DNA of 64,000 nt from positions 372,001-436,000 of the forward strand of contig NZ_LAJG01000014.1 in assembly GCF_000970455.1 (NCBI RefSeq). The letters are read 5' to 3'. A program made the position numbers and the translations under genes. The notes beneath the pieces were generated by a model. The model worked only from the letters and a program-made list of their open reading frames with translations. It had not been told where the DNA came from and made no database searches. Origin of the DNA: Devosia soli (GTDB lineage: Bacteria; Pseudomonadota; Alphaproteobacteria; Rhizobiales; Devosiaceae). Numbering within the stretch: position 1 is the first letter of the stretch; every line of letters begins with the position of its first letter. Positions 1 through 8,502 of this stretch are shown here, piece by piece.

Positions 1-810
1 AGAGAACACATAGTCGGCGTGAGCGTCGGGGATGAGCTTCTTGGCGATGGATTCGCCGGGACCGCGGCCAAGCCACCCACCTTCGGCAAGAGATTCGAGG
101 GCGCGGTCGATCTGATAGGTGTTGCCGCCGCCTTCGGGGTCGAGGAAGGTGTCGATACGGCGAGCGAAGTGCGGGAAGAAAATGTAGGCGCCCATGAGGA
201 GGCCACCGGCCGCCCCGCCCATGCCGATGATGATCCACCAGGAGATGCCGGAGAGGAACATCAGCGTCGCCCAGGTCGCCAGGATCAGCGCCGTCTGGCC
301 GATATCGGGCTGCAGGAGAAGGCCCGAGACGATGGCAAGCATGATGCCGGTCGCGATCAGGCGCCCGGGCACATTGCGGTGGATCATGAACTCGGAAAAA
401 AGCCAGGCGCCGATAACGGCAAAGGCTGGCTTAACGAATTCGGAAGGCTGGACCGATTGGCCGGCGAATGTCACCCAACGCCGGGCACCCTTCACTTCAG
501 TGCCGAAACGCAGGGTGGCCCAAAGCAGAAGAGTCATGATGATCAGCGTGCCCAGCGCGGCGAAGCGCGCCTGCCGGTGACTGAGGAGCGACGTGCCCAG
601 CATGACCGGGACAGCCAGCGCGCAGAACATGGCGTGGCGAATGACGAAGTGCCATTCGTTAAGGCCGATGCGCTCTGCCACGGGCGGACTTGCAGCAAGG
701 CTCAGCACCATGCCGCAGATCAGCAACAGGATCAGCCCGCTGAGAAGTTCGCGGTCGATCGACCACCACCACTCGGCCAGGGGCGTTTTTTCGGCGCGGG
801 AGAACATCAT
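1..810 (-). CDS. ftsW: Peptidoglycan glycosyltransferase FtsW (3' end beyond window)
   Basis: SEDS-family polytopic membrane glycosyltransferase that polymerises lipid II at the division septum together with FtsI. The 270 visible residues start at ATG ATG (810/807), then a short cytoplasmic leader rich in Trp (AEWWWSID), then hydrophobic helices. The family signature FGTEVKGARRW followed by QPSEFVKPAF is present, as is the loop GGGNTYQIDRALESLAEGGWLGRGPGES typical of FtsW. The reading frame is open to base 1, so the C-terminal part is outside the window. It is the last visible gene of the division/cell-wall operon; it directly follows mraY, whereas murD would be expected between them. FtsW rather than RodA is inferred from the motifs and the neighbours. 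Confidence 0.95.
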   Translation of the reverse strand, partial: MMFSRAEKTPLAEWWWSIDRELLSGLILLLICGMVLSLAASPPVAERIGLNEWHFVIRHAMFCALAVPVMLGTSLLSHRQARFAALGTLIIMTLLLWATLRFGTEVKGARRWVTFAGQSVQPSEFVKPAFAVIGAWLFSEFMIHRNVPGRLIATGIMLAIVSGLLLQPDIGQTALILATWATLMFLSGISWWIIIGMGGAAGGLLMGAYIFFPHFARRIDTFLDPEGGGNTYQIDRALESLAEGGWLGRGPGESIAKKLIPDAHADYVFS

Positions 811-935
811 GGGACTGGGCCGGCTACTCGATACAAACTGAAAGCAATTGTATCGGACGTTTGGTTACCGATTTCCCAAGGGATTCGCGTTTTGCGATTC
901 AGGCGGGTCTAATCGAAGCGTACAGGCTCAATACC

Positions 936-1009
936 ACCGTCACCACCGGGGTGTCCCGGTGGTCCATGCAGCGGCGGAATGGATTGCCCGGACAAGCCGG
1001 GCAAAGACG
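936..1009 (+). repeat. Two-hairpin palindromic intergenic repeat, family A
   Basis: The mraY-ftsW gap holds a GC-rich hairpin (CACCACCGG / CCGGTGGT), a linker CCATGC...AATGGATTG, and a second hairpin (TTGCCCGG ACAA CCGGGCAA). The same arrangement occurs inverted at 30671-30747, and its first half alone at 36427-36467. It has the look of a dispersed REP-type element. No gene is visible in 811-1029. Confidence 0.75.
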
Positions 1010-1029
1010 ATTGACGGTGAAGTCCAGAT

Positions 1030-2115
1030 TTACCGAAGCTTGAGGCTCGACAGGCCGATCAGCGCCAGCACGAACGAGATGATCCAGAACCGGATCACGA
1101 CCTGGCTTTCGGTCCAGCCCAGGTGCTCGAAATGGTGGTGGATGGGCGCCATGCGGAAGACACGTTTGCCGGTCAATCGGAACGAGGTCACCTGTACGAT
1201 CACCGAGACCGTTTCGAGCACGAAGAGGCCGCCGATGATGGCAAGAACGATTTCGTGCTTGGTGGCGACCGCAATGGTGCCGAGCGCGCCGCCGAGGGCC
1301 AGCGAGCCCGTGTCGCCCATGAAGATCTGCGCAGGTGGCGCGTTGAACCACAGAAAGCCCAGACCCGCGCCGATCAGGGCACCGCAGACTACGGCGAGTT
1401 CGGCAGTGCCGGGGACGGGATTGAGGAACAGGTAGTCGGCATAGTTTTGCGAGCCGACGAGATAGGCGATGAAGCCGAAACACGCGGCGGCGACCATGAC
1501 CGGCACGATGGCGAGACCATCGAGGCCGTCCGTCAGGTTTACCGAATTGCCGGCAGCGACCATCACGAAGCCACCGAACAATATATAGAAATATCCGAGG
1601 TTTATCGCGAGGTCTTTGACAAACGGAAACTGCAGCGAAGTGCCATAGGCGCCCGAAGCGAGCTGGGAGATGGCAAAGGCGGCGATGCAGCCGATCACCA
1701 CCTCGATGGCGAGGCGCTGCTTCGAGCCAAAACCCTTGTGGCTCATGCGCTTGACCTTGAGGTAGTCATCGTAAAAGCCGATGGCGCCAAAGCCGATGGT
1801 GACGAAAAGCACCACCCAGACATAGCCGTTGGAAAGGTTGGACCAGAGCAGCGTCGAGATAACCGCACCAGAGAGGATCATCAGCCCGCCCATCGTGGGC
1901 GTGCCCTTCTTGGTCAGCAGGTGTCCCTGCGGGCCGTCTTCGCGGATCGGCTGGCCGCGGCCCTGCTTGAGACGCAGCAGCGCGATCATTCCCGGACCGA
2001 ACATGAAGACGAAGAACAGCGCCGTGATCACGGCTCCCGCTGTGCGGAAGGTGATGTAGCGGAACACGTTGAACGCGGCGAGGGTGTCACCCAACTGGCC
2101 GAGGAAATAGAGCAT
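1030..2115 (-). CDS. mraY: Phospho-N-acetylmuramoyl-pentapeptide transferase MraY
   Basis: Inner-membrane enzyme making lipid I from UDP-MurNAc-pentapeptide and undecaprenyl phosphate. Its 361 residues match the usual family length. Family motifs are intact: DDYLKVKR (the DDxxK Mg/substrate motif), [10 protein letters not shown] (catalytic Asp region), and MAPIHHHFE near the C-terminus. Multiple transmembrane segments are evident. The ATG at 2115 is preceded by a purine-rich AAGAAGAG. It lies 28 bases after murF and belongs to the same minus-strand operon. Confidence 0.98.
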   Translation of the reverse strand: MLYFLGQLGDTLAAFNVFRYITFRTAGAVITALFFVFMFGPGMIALLRLKQGRGQPIREDGPQGHLLTKKGTPTMGGLMILSGAVISTLLWSNLSNGYVWVVLFVTIGFGAIGFYDDYLKVKRMSHKGFGSKQRLAIEVVIGCIAAFAISQLASGAYGTSLQFPFVKDLAINLGYFYILFGGFVMVAAGNSVNLTDGLDGLAIVPVMVAAACFGFIAYLVGSQNYADYLFLNPVPGTAELAVVCGALIGAGLGFLWFNAPPAQIFMGDTGSLALGGALGTIAVATKHEIVLAIIGGLFVLETVSVIVQVTSFRLTGKRVFRMAPIHHHFEHLGWTESQVVIRFWIISFVLALIGLSSLKLR

Positions 2116-2143
2116 GCTCTTCTTACAGTCCTGCTTGGGCGTC

Positions 2144-3535
2144 TTAGCGCTGTTGGAACTTGTCCTTGATGGCAGTAACGAGCTTGCTCAGCCCGACGCC
2201 ATTCGACCCTTTGACCATAACTGCGTCACCATAGGCAAGGGTCGCCAGCACCTCGGGCATCGCCTCGTCAACGGTTGTGAAATGCCGGGAAAACGCGCCA
2301 TCGCCGAGCGCTTCGCCGAGCCGCGCCATATTGGGGCCCACGAGATAGGCGGCGTCGGCGCGGCTATCGCGTACGGCATCGGCCAGGCCGGCGTGATGAG
2401 AGGGCGCCGCCTCGCCCAGTTCGAGCATGTCGCCGAGGATGACCATCTTTTTGCCCGAGGGCGCAGAAACGGAGCCGAAGACCTCCAGAGCCGCGCTCAT
2501 CGAGGCGGTATTGGCATTGTAGCTTTCATCAATCAGCAGCAGCGGCTTCTCGCTGGGGCCGAGGGCGATACGCTGCCCCCTGCCCGGCTGCGGACCGAAA
2601 CCAGCGAGTGCCTTGAGGGCAACAGCAGGATCGACGCCGGCAAGCGTCGCCACGGCTAGCGCTGCGGTCGCATTGCTCAGCATGTGCCGGCCCGCCACAC
2701 CGATGGCGAGAGCGTAGCGTTCGTTGCCGTTGACGATAGTGGCAAAGCTTCGATCGCCTGCGGTTTCCGCTTCAAGGATTTGCCAATCGACGCCGCGCGA
2801 AAACCCAAAAGTCACAACCTGGCCGACACCGGCCGCCTTGGCGGCCTCTAGGAGCAGATCAATCTGCGGATGGTCGGCGTTGATAACCGCTATGCCGCCA
2901 GGCTCAAGACCTTCGAAAATCTCGGCCTTCGCGCGGGCAATGGCTTCGAGGCTCCCGAGCTTTTCAAGATGCGCCGGTGCGATCGTGGTGATGACGGCGA
3001 TGTGGGGACGGACGAGCTTGCTCAGGGGACGGATTTCGTCCGGCGCATTCATGCCCATCTCGAAGACGCCGAACTGCGCCGTCTCGCGCATGCGCGCCAG
3101 CATCAGCGGCACGCCCCAATGGTTGTTAAAGCTCTTTATCGAGGCGTGGGTTTGCCCTGCCGCTTCGAAGACGGTGCGGAGCGCTTCCTTCGTCGTGGTT
3201 TTGCCGACGCTGCCGGTAACGCCGACGATGAGGGCTCGGCTGCGGGCACGAGCGGCCTTGGCGAGGTCGACAAGACCACCCAGCGCGTCGGGCACCATGA
3301 TGCGATTTTGTCCCTCGCCGCGGCTTACCAGTGCGGCCGCTGCCCCGTTGGCCAAAGCGGTATCGACGAAATCATGGCCATCGAAACGATCGCCCTTGAT
3401 GGCGACGAAGAGCGCGTCGGGGCCAAGGTCACGAGAATCGATGGAGATGGAGTCGATGGCCTTGGCGGAAACATCGCTGGCCTTGCCGCCTGTAGCCGCC
3501 AAAATGGCGTCGAGGGTGAAGAGAGGTTGGGTCAT
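2144..3535 (-). CDS. murF: UDP-MurNAc-tripeptide--D-Ala-D-Ala ligase MurF
   Basis: Cytoplasmic ATP-dependent Mur ligase adding D-Ala-D-Ala to the muramyl tripeptide. The P-loop is [15 protein letters not shown], followed by the Mur central-domain sequence [14 protein letters not shown] and the C-terminal-domain [11 protein letters not shown], all typical of MurF. I place the start at the ATG at 3535 (protein [12 protein letters not shown], about 463 residues); a GTG five codons upstream (3550) is the alternative. It is separated from murE by about 155 bases that contain an inverted-repeat element, unusual inside an otherwise tightly packed operon. Confidence 0.97.
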   Translation of the reverse strand: MTQPLFTLDAILAATGGKASDVSAKAIDSISIDSRDLGPDALFVAIKGDRFDGHDFVDTALANGAAAALVSRGEGQNRIMVPDALGGLVDLAKAARARSRALIVGVTGSVGKTTTKEALRTVFEAAGQTHASIKSFNNHWGVPLMLARMRETAQFGVFEMGMNAPDEIRPLSKLVRPHIAVITTIAPAHLEKLGSLEAIARAKAEIFEGLEPGGIAVINADHPQIDLLLEAAKAAGVGQVVTFGFSRGVDWQILEAETAGDRSFATIVNGNERYALAIGVAGRHMLSNATAALAVATLAGVDPAVALKALAGFGPQPGRGQRIALGPSEKPLLLIDESYNANTASMSAALEVFGSVSAPSGKKMVILGDMLELGEAAPSHHAGLADAVRDSRADAAYLVGPNMARLGEALGDGAFSRHFTTVDEAMPEVLATLAYGDAVMVKGSNGVGLSKLVTAIKDKFQQR

Positions 3536-3560
3536 AAAGGCCTGCCACACACGCGGTTCG

Positions 3561-3673
3561 AAACACTCTCCCTTGTGGGGAGGGCTGGGGTGGAGGTGTT
3601 CTTATGCGGAAATTCCGCGCGAGGCCACCACCCCCTCCCATACTCTCCCGTCAAGCGGGAGGATGGGAGGGGG
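3561..3673. repeat. Inverted-repeat element between murE and murF, family B
   Basis: The murE-murF gap contains a strong nested hairpin at 3631-3673 (CCCCCTCCCAT...ATGGGAGGGGG enclosing CTCCCG TCAAG CGGGAG) and a second smaller one around 3567-3590 (CTCCC TTGT GGGGAG). Similar CCCCCTCCC / GGGGGAGGTGT arms reappear between urtA and urtB. The element separates two genes that would normally be adjacent. Confidence 0.75.
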
Positions 3674-3691
3674 TAGTGAAGCAAATCAGGC

Positions 3692-5134
3692 TCAGCCCTT
3701 GATCGCTTCTGCGACAACTTCATGGTCTGAGAAGTGGTGCTTGGTAGTGCCGATGATCTGGTAGGTTTCGTGGCCCTTGCCGGCGACCAGCAGCACGTCG
3801 CCTTTTTCGAGCGATTTGACGGCGGCTTCGATGGCCTTCTTCCGATCGGCAATTTCCCTGGCCCCCTTTGCTTCGGCCAAGATCTGGGCCCGAATGCTGG
3901 CGGCGTCCTCGGTGCGCGGGTTGTCGTCCGTCACGATGACGTCATCGGCAAGTTCGCTGGCAATTGCGCCCATTTGCGGGCGCTTGCCCTTATCGCGGTC
4001 GCCGCCGCAGCCGAAAACGAGGCGCAGTTTGCCTTTGACATAGGGACGCAGCGTGTTGAGCGCCGTACGCAGGGCCTCAGGCTTGTGCGAATAGTCAACG
4101 AAGATTGCCGCACCATTATATTCGCCAACGAGTTCGAGACGCCCGACGGCGCCCACTAGATGCGGCAGCGCTGCAAAGGCATCGGCCTTGTCGACGCCCG
4201 ATGACATGGCGAGGGCGGCGGCGATCAGTGCGTTCGAGACCTGGAATTCGCCGGGGATATTGAGATGAAAATCGACCAGTTCGCCAATGTGGCGGATCTG
4301 GACGCGCTGGCCATAGCCTTCGGGCTTGATCGAGATGATCTCGATGTAGGCGCCTTCCTTGCCCACAGTCAGCAGGGTCGCATTGGCCGAGAGCGCCGCG
4401 AACATGAAGGGTTCGTATTCCGGATCGTCGACATTGACGATAGCGGCGCCGCCATCGACAAGAAGGTCGGTGAATAGACGCAGCTTGGCGTTGCGGTACT
4501 CGTCCATGTCCTTGTGATAGTCGAGGTGGTCGCGGCTGAGATTGGTGAAGGCCACGGCTTCGAAATGAATGCCATCGAGGCGGCGCTGATCGAGGCCATG
4601 GCTCGATGCTTCGACGGCAACATGGTCGACGCCTTGGGCGCGAAGGGCGCGAAGGGCCTGATGCAGCGTACGCGAATCGGGTGTGGTCAATGCGCCTTCG
4701 ATGGTGCGCTTGGCAGTCTGTACGCCCAGCGTGCCGACGCTCGCGCCGGGCACGCCGGCATAGTCCCAGATCTGCCGCGTGAATGAGGCGACCGATGTCT
4801 TGCCATTGGTGCCGGTCACGGCCACGGCAATCTCGGGCTGCGGTTCGAAAACGCGCGACGCTGCGCGGGCATATGAGGCTCGCACGTCCTTGACGACGAT
4901 CACCGGCACGCCGACTTCGCCCACCGGCATGGTGTCGGTGACCACCGCCAGAGCGCCGCGATGGACGGCGTCGGCGATGAATTCATTGCCGTGAACCTTC
5001 TGGCCCGGTAGCGCGAAAAATATGTCGCCCGGCTCGATGCGTCGGCTATCCGAATTCAGGCCGAATACGGTGCCCAGACCCTTTTTGGGGCGAGCGCCAG
5101 AACCCTCGAGAAGTTGGGATACGCTGAGAGACAC
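3692..5134 (-). CDS. murE: UDP-MurNAc-L-Ala-D-Glu:meso-diaminopimelate ligase MurE
   Basis: Mur ligase adding the third peptide residue in the cytoplasm. Its 480 residues carry the ATP site TGTNGKTS at about residues 107-114 and the motif DDNPRTED near residue 405, where DNPR marks meso-diaminopimelate specificity. The start is GTG at 5134, four bases after the ftsI stop; a weak AAGGA lies upstream, so translation is probably coupled to ftsI. The gene keeps its usual operon position. Confidence 0.97.
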   Translation of the reverse strand: MSLSVSQLLEGSGARPKKGLGTVFGLNSDSRRIEPGDIFFALPGQKVHGNEFIADAVHRGALAVVTDTMPVGEVGVPVIVVKDVRASYARAASRVFEPQPEIAVAVTGTNGKTSVASFTRQIWDYAGVPGASVGTLGVQTAKRTIEGALTTPDSRTLHQALRALRAQGVDHVAVEASSHGLDQRRLDGIHFEAVAFTNLSRDHLDYHKDMDEYRNAKLRLFTDLLVDGGAAIVNVDDPEYEPFMFAALSANATLLTVGKEGAYIEIISIKPEGYGQRVQIRHIGELVDFHLNIPGEFQVSNALIAAALAMSSGVDKADAFAALPHLVGAVGRLELVGEYNGAAIFVDYSHKPEALRTALNTLRPYVKGKLRLVFGCGGDRDKGKRPQMGAIASELADDVIVTDDNPRTEDAASIRAQILAEAKGAREIADRKKAIEAAVKSLEKGDVLLVAGKGHETYQIIGTTKHHFSDHEVVAEAIKG

Positions 5135-5137
5135 CGA

Positions 5138-6874
5138 TTAATATCCTTCTGGAAAAATTCGCCGAACTTCTGGCGGTACGATCTGCTGATCGAGCACTTG
5201 CTCGAAATCGGGGGCGATGCCAAGCATCGGCGCCACGCGCTGCACCACACGGCCAGTCAAGGCGCCGGCGTTCCAGCCAGCGGTGGTGCCGGATTGCGGG
5301 TTTTCCGCCTTTGGTTCGTCGACCATGATGACCATGGCGTAGCGCGGATTGTCGAGCGGGAAAGCCGACGCGAAGAAGTTAGTGACCTTGTTGGACGAGT
5401 AGCGCCCTTCGACCACCTTTTCGGCCGTACCGGTCTTGCCGCCGACCCGATAGCCAAGCGCGGCCTTGTTCATCTGCGAGCCCGAACCGCCCGAGGAAAT
5501 GGCATTGAGCCGCATCAAGTAGCGCAGGTAGGCGCTGGTCTGCGGCTGGATCACGCGTTCATAAAGCGGCTCCGCCTGGGCGACGCTGCGCTTATAGAGC
5601 GTTGGCGCGATATAATTGCCACCGTTGACGAAGGCCGCATAGGCCGTGAGCATGTGGAGCGGCGACACCGACAGACCGTGTCCGAACGAGGCCGTCGCGG
5701 CGCCGACTTCGGAAAGCTCCTTAGGAATGCTCGGCACACGCATTTCGGGAAGTTCGAACTGCACGCGCTGGTCGAACTTCATGCGGGTCAGAAAGGCGCG
5801 ATAAGCCTCCTTGCCCATGGTCTGCATGATGCGGATGGTGCCGATATTTGAGGAGTACTTGTAAACCTCCGGCATGGTCAGGATGCGGTGCTTGCCGTGG
5901 AAGTCGTCGATGGTGTAGCGGCCGAATCGCACGCCGTAGCGCGCGTCGAACTCGTCCGTGATCTTGGCCGTACCCTCATCGAGCGCACCAGCGAGCGTAA
6001 CCGTCTTGAAGATCGAGCCAGGCTCGAAAATGCCGGCGGTGACGCGGTTGAACGTATCCTTGACGAGCGCCGAAGACGGATCGTTCGGGTTGAAATCGGG
6101 TACGGAAGCAAGGGCGATGATCTCGCCGGTGTAAATGTCCATCATGGCGCCGGCCGCCGCAATCGCTTGGTAGCGCGTCATCGCATCCATCAGCTGATCG
6201 TGCAGCACATGCTGGACGCGCATATCGACGCTAAGCTCGACCGGCGTCAGCGCATTGCCGCGAGCAAGCCCGAGATCCTGCAGCAGCGCGATGGATTCGG
6301 TATCCATATGCCGCTCGATGCCGGCAATGCCCTGGTTGTCGACATTGGTCGAGCCCAGGATATGCGAGGCCTCGTTCATTGCCGGATAGAAGCGCTTGGA
6401 TTCGGTGATGAAATCGACGCCCGGAATGCCGAGGCGCATGATCTGGTCTTCGATCGCCGGCGTCAGCTCGCGTTTGATCCAGACAAAGCCCTGATTGCCA
6501 GACAGGCGCTTGCGCAGCCATTCCTCGTCGAGATCGGGCAGGACGGTACGGATCTTGGTGACCGCTTCTTCGACATCGATGATGCGGCGCGGCTCGGCGA
6601 AAAGCGAGGGCACCCGGATATCGACCGCCATTTCAAGGCCGTTGCGATCAAGGATCGGCGGCCTCGTCGCGGTGATGACGTCCCGGGTCTGGCCTTCGAT
6701 GGTCGTGTCGGTTTCGACCATGCCGAGCTGCACGAGACGGCCGCCAACGGCAAGAAACCCCATGACGACGGCCAGCGTCATCCAGCGGATGCGGGCCTGC
6801 GTGAGGTTGCCACGCGCCTTGCGTACGCCATCGAGCGAAATGGTGGGAGAGAGATCGTCGGCAGTGATCGTCAT
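5138..6874 (-). CDS. ftsI: Septal peptidoglycan transpeptidase FtsI (PBP3)
   Basis: Class B penicillin-binding protein cross-linking septal peptidoglycan with FtsW. The 578 residues begin with a cytoplasmic tail, one membrane anchor at about residues 31-50, a PBP dimerisation domain, then the transpeptidase domain with all three motifs: Ser287-x-x-Lys (GSIFK), Ser341-x-Asn (SSN) and Lys480-Thr-Gly. The start ATG overlaps the ftsL stop (ATGA at 6871-6874), and a strong GGAGGGG lies just upstream. All catalytic residues are present. Confidence 0.97.
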   Translation of the reverse strand: MTITADDLSPTISLDGVRKARGNLTQARIRWMTLAVVMGFLAVGGRLVQLGMVETDTTIEGQTRDVITATRPPILDRNGLEMAVDIRVPSLFAEPRRIIDVEEAVTKIRTVLPDLDEEWLRKRLSGNQGFVWIKRELTPAIEDQIMRLGIPGVDFITESKRFYPAMNEASHILGSTNVDNQGIAGIERHMDTESIALLQDLGLARGNALTPVELSVDMRVQHVLHDQLMDAMTRYQAIAAAGAMMDIYTGEIIALASVPDFNPNDPSSALVKDTFNRVTAGIFEPGSIFKTVTLAGALDEGTAKITDEFDARYGVRFGRYTIDDFHGKHRILTMPEVYKYSSNIGTIRIMQTMGKEAYRAFLTRMKFDQRVQFELPEMRVPSIPKELSEVGAATASFGHGLSVSPLHMLTAYAAFVNGGNYIAPTLYKRSVAQAEPLYERVIQPQTSAYLRYLMRLNAISSGGSGSQMNKAALGYRVGGKTGTAEKVVEGRYSSNKVTNFFASAFPLDNPRYAMVIMVDEPKAENPQSGTTAGWNAGALTGRVVQRVAPMLGIAPDFEQVLDQQIVPPEVRRIFPEGY

Positions 6875-7254
6875 TCGATCCCCTCCAGCTCAAGAATGGC
6901 GTCGATCGGATCAATGCCGGCATCGATGGCCTGGAACAATGCGTCCATGGCCTGCGTATCGGGTTCGGCCGGACGCATGGGGAGATCGGCAAAGGAGCCG
7001 AACTGTTTCTGCTGCACCTGGTCGATGGCCAGCTCGGCCTGATGTCGCCGCACGATGGGCTCGATATAGCCGGGCTGGTTGAGCACCGCCCAATCGGCCT
7101 TGAGCGTTGAAAGTTCGTCTTCCTGCTCGGAAATATGAGCGATGAGACCGGTGCGTTCCGAGGCTGTGCCTTCGATCGAGAATTTGAGCATATAGACGCC
7201 GACCAGCATGACGATGCTGGTGCAGATCAGAAAGATATTGAGCCGCCGGATCAT
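6871..7254 (-). CDS. ftsL: Cell division protein FtsL-like
   Basis: Short bitopic division protein expected to bridge FtsQ/FtsB and the FtsWI pair. The 127 residues have a basic N-terminus, one transmembrane helix (about residues 5-23), then a polar helical, coiled-coil-like segment (SEQEDELSTLKADWAVLNQP). FtsL proteins are poorly conserved, so the call leans on size, topology and position between rsmH and ftsI. It overlaps both neighbours by four bases (ATGA), indicating tight translational coupling. Confidence 0.88.
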   Translation of the reverse strand: MIRRLNIFLICTSIVMLVGVYMLKFSIEGTASERTGLIAHISEQEDELSTLKADWAVLNQPGYIEPIVRRHQAELAIDQVQQKQFGSFADLPMRPAEPDTQAMDALFQAIDAGIDPIDAILELEGIE

Positions 7255-8252
7255 GCTGCACCCCTGACGACGGGCACGCCGAGCTGATCGTAGTAAGGCT
7301 GGCGCGGAGCGATCCCGGTGCGAACGGCACTGCGCAATACGGAGGACCGCGCGCGCTGATTGCGCTCGAGTTCGCTCGCGCCGGGCTTGATGGCCTTGGC
7401 TACCGGATCCCAGCGGCGCGGATCGAGCGTCACCTGCGGCAGGTGCCGCGACTGCGCCGGGCCGCCCTTGTCCGGATCGAAGAAGCGTTTGACGATGCGA
7501 TCTTCGAGCGAATGGAAACTGACGACGGCGAGCACCCCGCCCTCGCCGAGGAGACGCTCGGCGGCGAAAAGGCCCTCGACGAGCTGGTCGAATTCCCCGT
7601 TGACTGCGATCCGCAACGCCTGGAACGAGCGGGTCGCCGGATGCGCATCGCCCGGCTTCCGGCCGATGGCCTTTTCGATGATGCGGGCCAGCTCCAGCGT
7701 CGTCGTGATTGGCGCCGACTCGCGGGCCGCGACGATGAATTGGGCAATTCGGCGTGATTTGCGCTCTTCACCGAAGGCATAAAGGAGATTGGCGAGCTCT
7801 TCCTGCTCGAGCCCGTTGACGATGTCGGCAGCGCTTTCGCCCGATTGGCTCATGCGCATATCGAGCGGCCCCTCGCGCATAAACGAAAAACCGCGTTCGC
7901 TTTCATCGAGCTGCATAGAGCTCACGCCGATATCGAGGACGACACCATGAATTGGCGCATAGGGCGCGGCGAGCGTATCGAGTTCAGAAAACGTGCCAGC
8001 AACGAAGGTGAAGCGATCTGGAAATTCGGCCGCGAGACGATCGGCATGGACTTTTACCGACGGGTCGCGATCAATGGCGACGACATACGCCCCCGCCTCC
8101 AGCAAAGCGCGCGAATAGCCACCGGCGCCGAATGTCCCATCGACGACGCGCCGGCCAGCAAGCGGCGACAGCGCAGCCACAACCTCGTCCAGGAGAACGG
8201 GGATGTGCGGCGCATTCACCAACGGGGATTCGGGCAGGTTACGCTTGCCCAT
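7251..8252 (-). CDS. rsmH: 16S rRNA (cytosine-1402 N4)-methyltransferase RsmH (MraW)
   Basis: SAM-dependent methyltransferase modifying C1402 in the ribosomal P site. The 333 residues include HIPVLLDEVV near the start, the SAM loop DGTFGAGGYSRALL, the conserved MQLDESERGFSF and GPLDMRM, and the C-terminal VVSFHSLEDRIVKRFF. The start ATG at 8252 has AGGA close upstream. It is the first gene of this minus-strand operon; mraZ, which often precedes it, is not visible between 8253 and the plus-strand gene at 8503. Confidence 0.97.
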   Translation of the reverse strand: MGKRNLPESPLVNAPHIPVLLDEVVAALSPLAGRRVVDGTFGAGGYSRALLEAGAYVVAIDRDPSVKVHADRLAAEFPDRFTFVAGTFSELDTLAAPYAPIHGVVLDIGVSSMQLDESERGFSFMREGPLDMRMSQSGESAADIVNGLEQEELANLLYAFGEERKSRRIAQFIVAARESAPITTTLELARIIEKAIGRKPGDAHPATRSFQALRIAVNGEFDQLVEGLFAAERLLGEGGVLAVVSFHSLEDRIVKRFFDPDKGGPAQSRHLPQVTLDPRRWDPVAKAIKPGASELERNQRARSSVLRSAVRTGIAPRQPYYDQLGVPVVRGAA

Positions 8253-8502
8253 ACTGTCCTAACTCCACTTTCGGCCGCGGCAGCCGACCATGCAGACGAG
8301 CCCGACAATTGCATGGCGACGTTTAAGATTCTGTTTCCCATTCCGATTTTGATCCGCGTAAGGCTTTGGGCAGCAAGGTTTAAGACACCATCCCTGTCCA
8401 AAAACGCATCGAGCCTTAGGAAAACCTGGCTTCGAGGCATCCAATGATATTGCTCTTGCCCGTCATTCGCGCGATGAAGGCGCTCTATCAGCGGGACTTT
8501 TC
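8253..8502. promoter_or_regulatory. Divergent promoter region, rsmH operon / sensor kinase
   Basis: These 250 bases separate the leftward division/cell-wall operon from a rightward kinase gene, so both promoters should be here. A more A/T-rich patch (about 8325-8410) contains TTTAAGA twice. I see no series of TGGG-type MraZ boxes and no credible mraZ reading frame. Specific -35/-10 boxes cannot be assigned with confidence. Confidence 0.5.

Noticed and set aside
19..912. Long plus-strand open frame opposite ftsW
   Set aside because: Its translation is low-complexity with no domain, whereas the minus strand encodes a clear FtsW.
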